NCBI GenBank assembly: GCA_947097615.1
Contig: CAMURX010000075.1
Coordinates: forward strand, 1-7,757
From: an uncultured Neisseria sp.
GTDB lineage: Bacteria; Pseudomonadota; Gammaproteobacteria; Burkholderiales; Neisseriaceae
DNA: 7,757 nucleotides
Reading direction: 5' to 3'
Below are positions 7,500 to 7,757 of the stretch, piece by piece (the stretch's first letter is position 1; the number at the start of each line of letters is the position of its first letter). The notes under the pieces are model-generated. The model was given only the letters and a program-made list of their open reading frames with translations, searched no databases and was not told where the DNA came from. The position numbers and the translations under genes were made by a program.

Positions 7500-7757
7500 T
7501 CAAATGCCGCGCAAGAGTTCGTTGACGCTGGTTTTGGCGCGGGTTTGCGCGTCGACTTTTTTCACGATAACGGCACAGTAGAGGCTGTGCGAGCCGTCTT
7601 TGGAGGGCATCGAGCCGGATACGACGACCGAGCCTGCGGGCACGCGGCCTTGGTGGATTTCGCCGGTTTCGCGGTCGAGGATTTTGGTGGACTGGCCGAT
7701 GAACACGCCCATGGAAATCACGCTGCCTTCTTCGACAATCACGCCTTCGACGATTTC
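7500..7757 (-). CDS. dapD: Tetrahydrodipicolinate N-succinyltransferase, C-terminal fragment
   Basis: The last 85 residues are present and the gene enters from the right edge. DapD transfers succinate from succinyl-CoA to tetrahydrodipicolinate, on the path to meso-diaminopimelate for the cell wall and to lysine. The segment [19 protein letters not shown] is the end of the left-handed beta-helix built from hexapeptide repeats. [19 protein letters not shown] and [12 protein letters not shown] are close to the E. coli DapD C-terminus, as is the final NELLRGI. The GTG at 7740-7742 is an internal valine codon, not a start. The gene is convergent with waaA and ends 33 bases before the shared terminator hairpin. 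Confidence 0.95.
   Translation of the reverse strand, partial: EIVEGVIVEEGSVISMGVFIGQSTKILDRETGEIHQGRVPAGSVVVSGSMPSKDGSHSLYCAVIVKKVDAQTRAKTSVNELLRGI

Noticed and set aside
7740..7742. GTG as the start of an 80-residue protein at the right edge
   Set aside because: The frame continues upstream as EIVEG in the DapD beta-helix, so this is an internal valine codon of a truncated gene.

Overview
This window looks like chromosomal DNA from a GC-rich commensal-type Neisseria or a close relative in the Neisseriaceae. The main evidence is the 12-mer AGGCCGTCTGAA, the AG dialect of the neisserial DNA uptake sequence (DUS). I count 20 exact copies over both strands, one copy with a single end mismatch, and one copy of the AT dialect (ATGCCGTCTGAA) used by gonococcus and meningococcus. 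The proteins also fit Neisseria. I cannot name the species.

There are eight genes, two of them cut by the window edges. On the minus strand, from right to left, lie purD (purine synthesis), pyk (glycolysis) and the start of obg (ribosome-associated GTPase). Divergent from purD, on the plus strand, are lptB (LPS-export ATPase), rpoN (sigma-54) and hpf (ribosome hibernation factor). They probably form one operon that ends at a strong DUS-hairpin terminator. Next comes waaA (Kdo transferase) as a separate plus-strand unit. The right edge holds the 3' end of dapD (lysine/diaminopimelate synthesis) on the minus strand, convergent with waaA.

The lptB-rpoN-hpf order is the widespread proteobacterial arrangement. 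lptB and waaA both serve lipooligosaccharide assembly: WaaA adds Kdo to the lipid A precursor and LptB powers export of the finished molecule. The other genes are ordinary housekeeping genes, and no mobile element, CRISPR array, tRNA or rRNA is visible.

I found no convincing new multi-gene system. The most notable gene-level point is an apparently full-length rpoN with its helix-turn-helix and RpoN box, because the pathogenic Neisseria are known for an inactive rpoN. The most unusual non-coding signal is how heavily DUS copies are used. Paired DUS form hairpins in nearly every intergenic gap. They lie in putative -35 regions, take the place of a Shine-Dalgarno sequence ahead of waaA, and supply the waaA stop codon. 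Three alternating DUS arms between purD and pyk could fold in two mutually exclusive ways.
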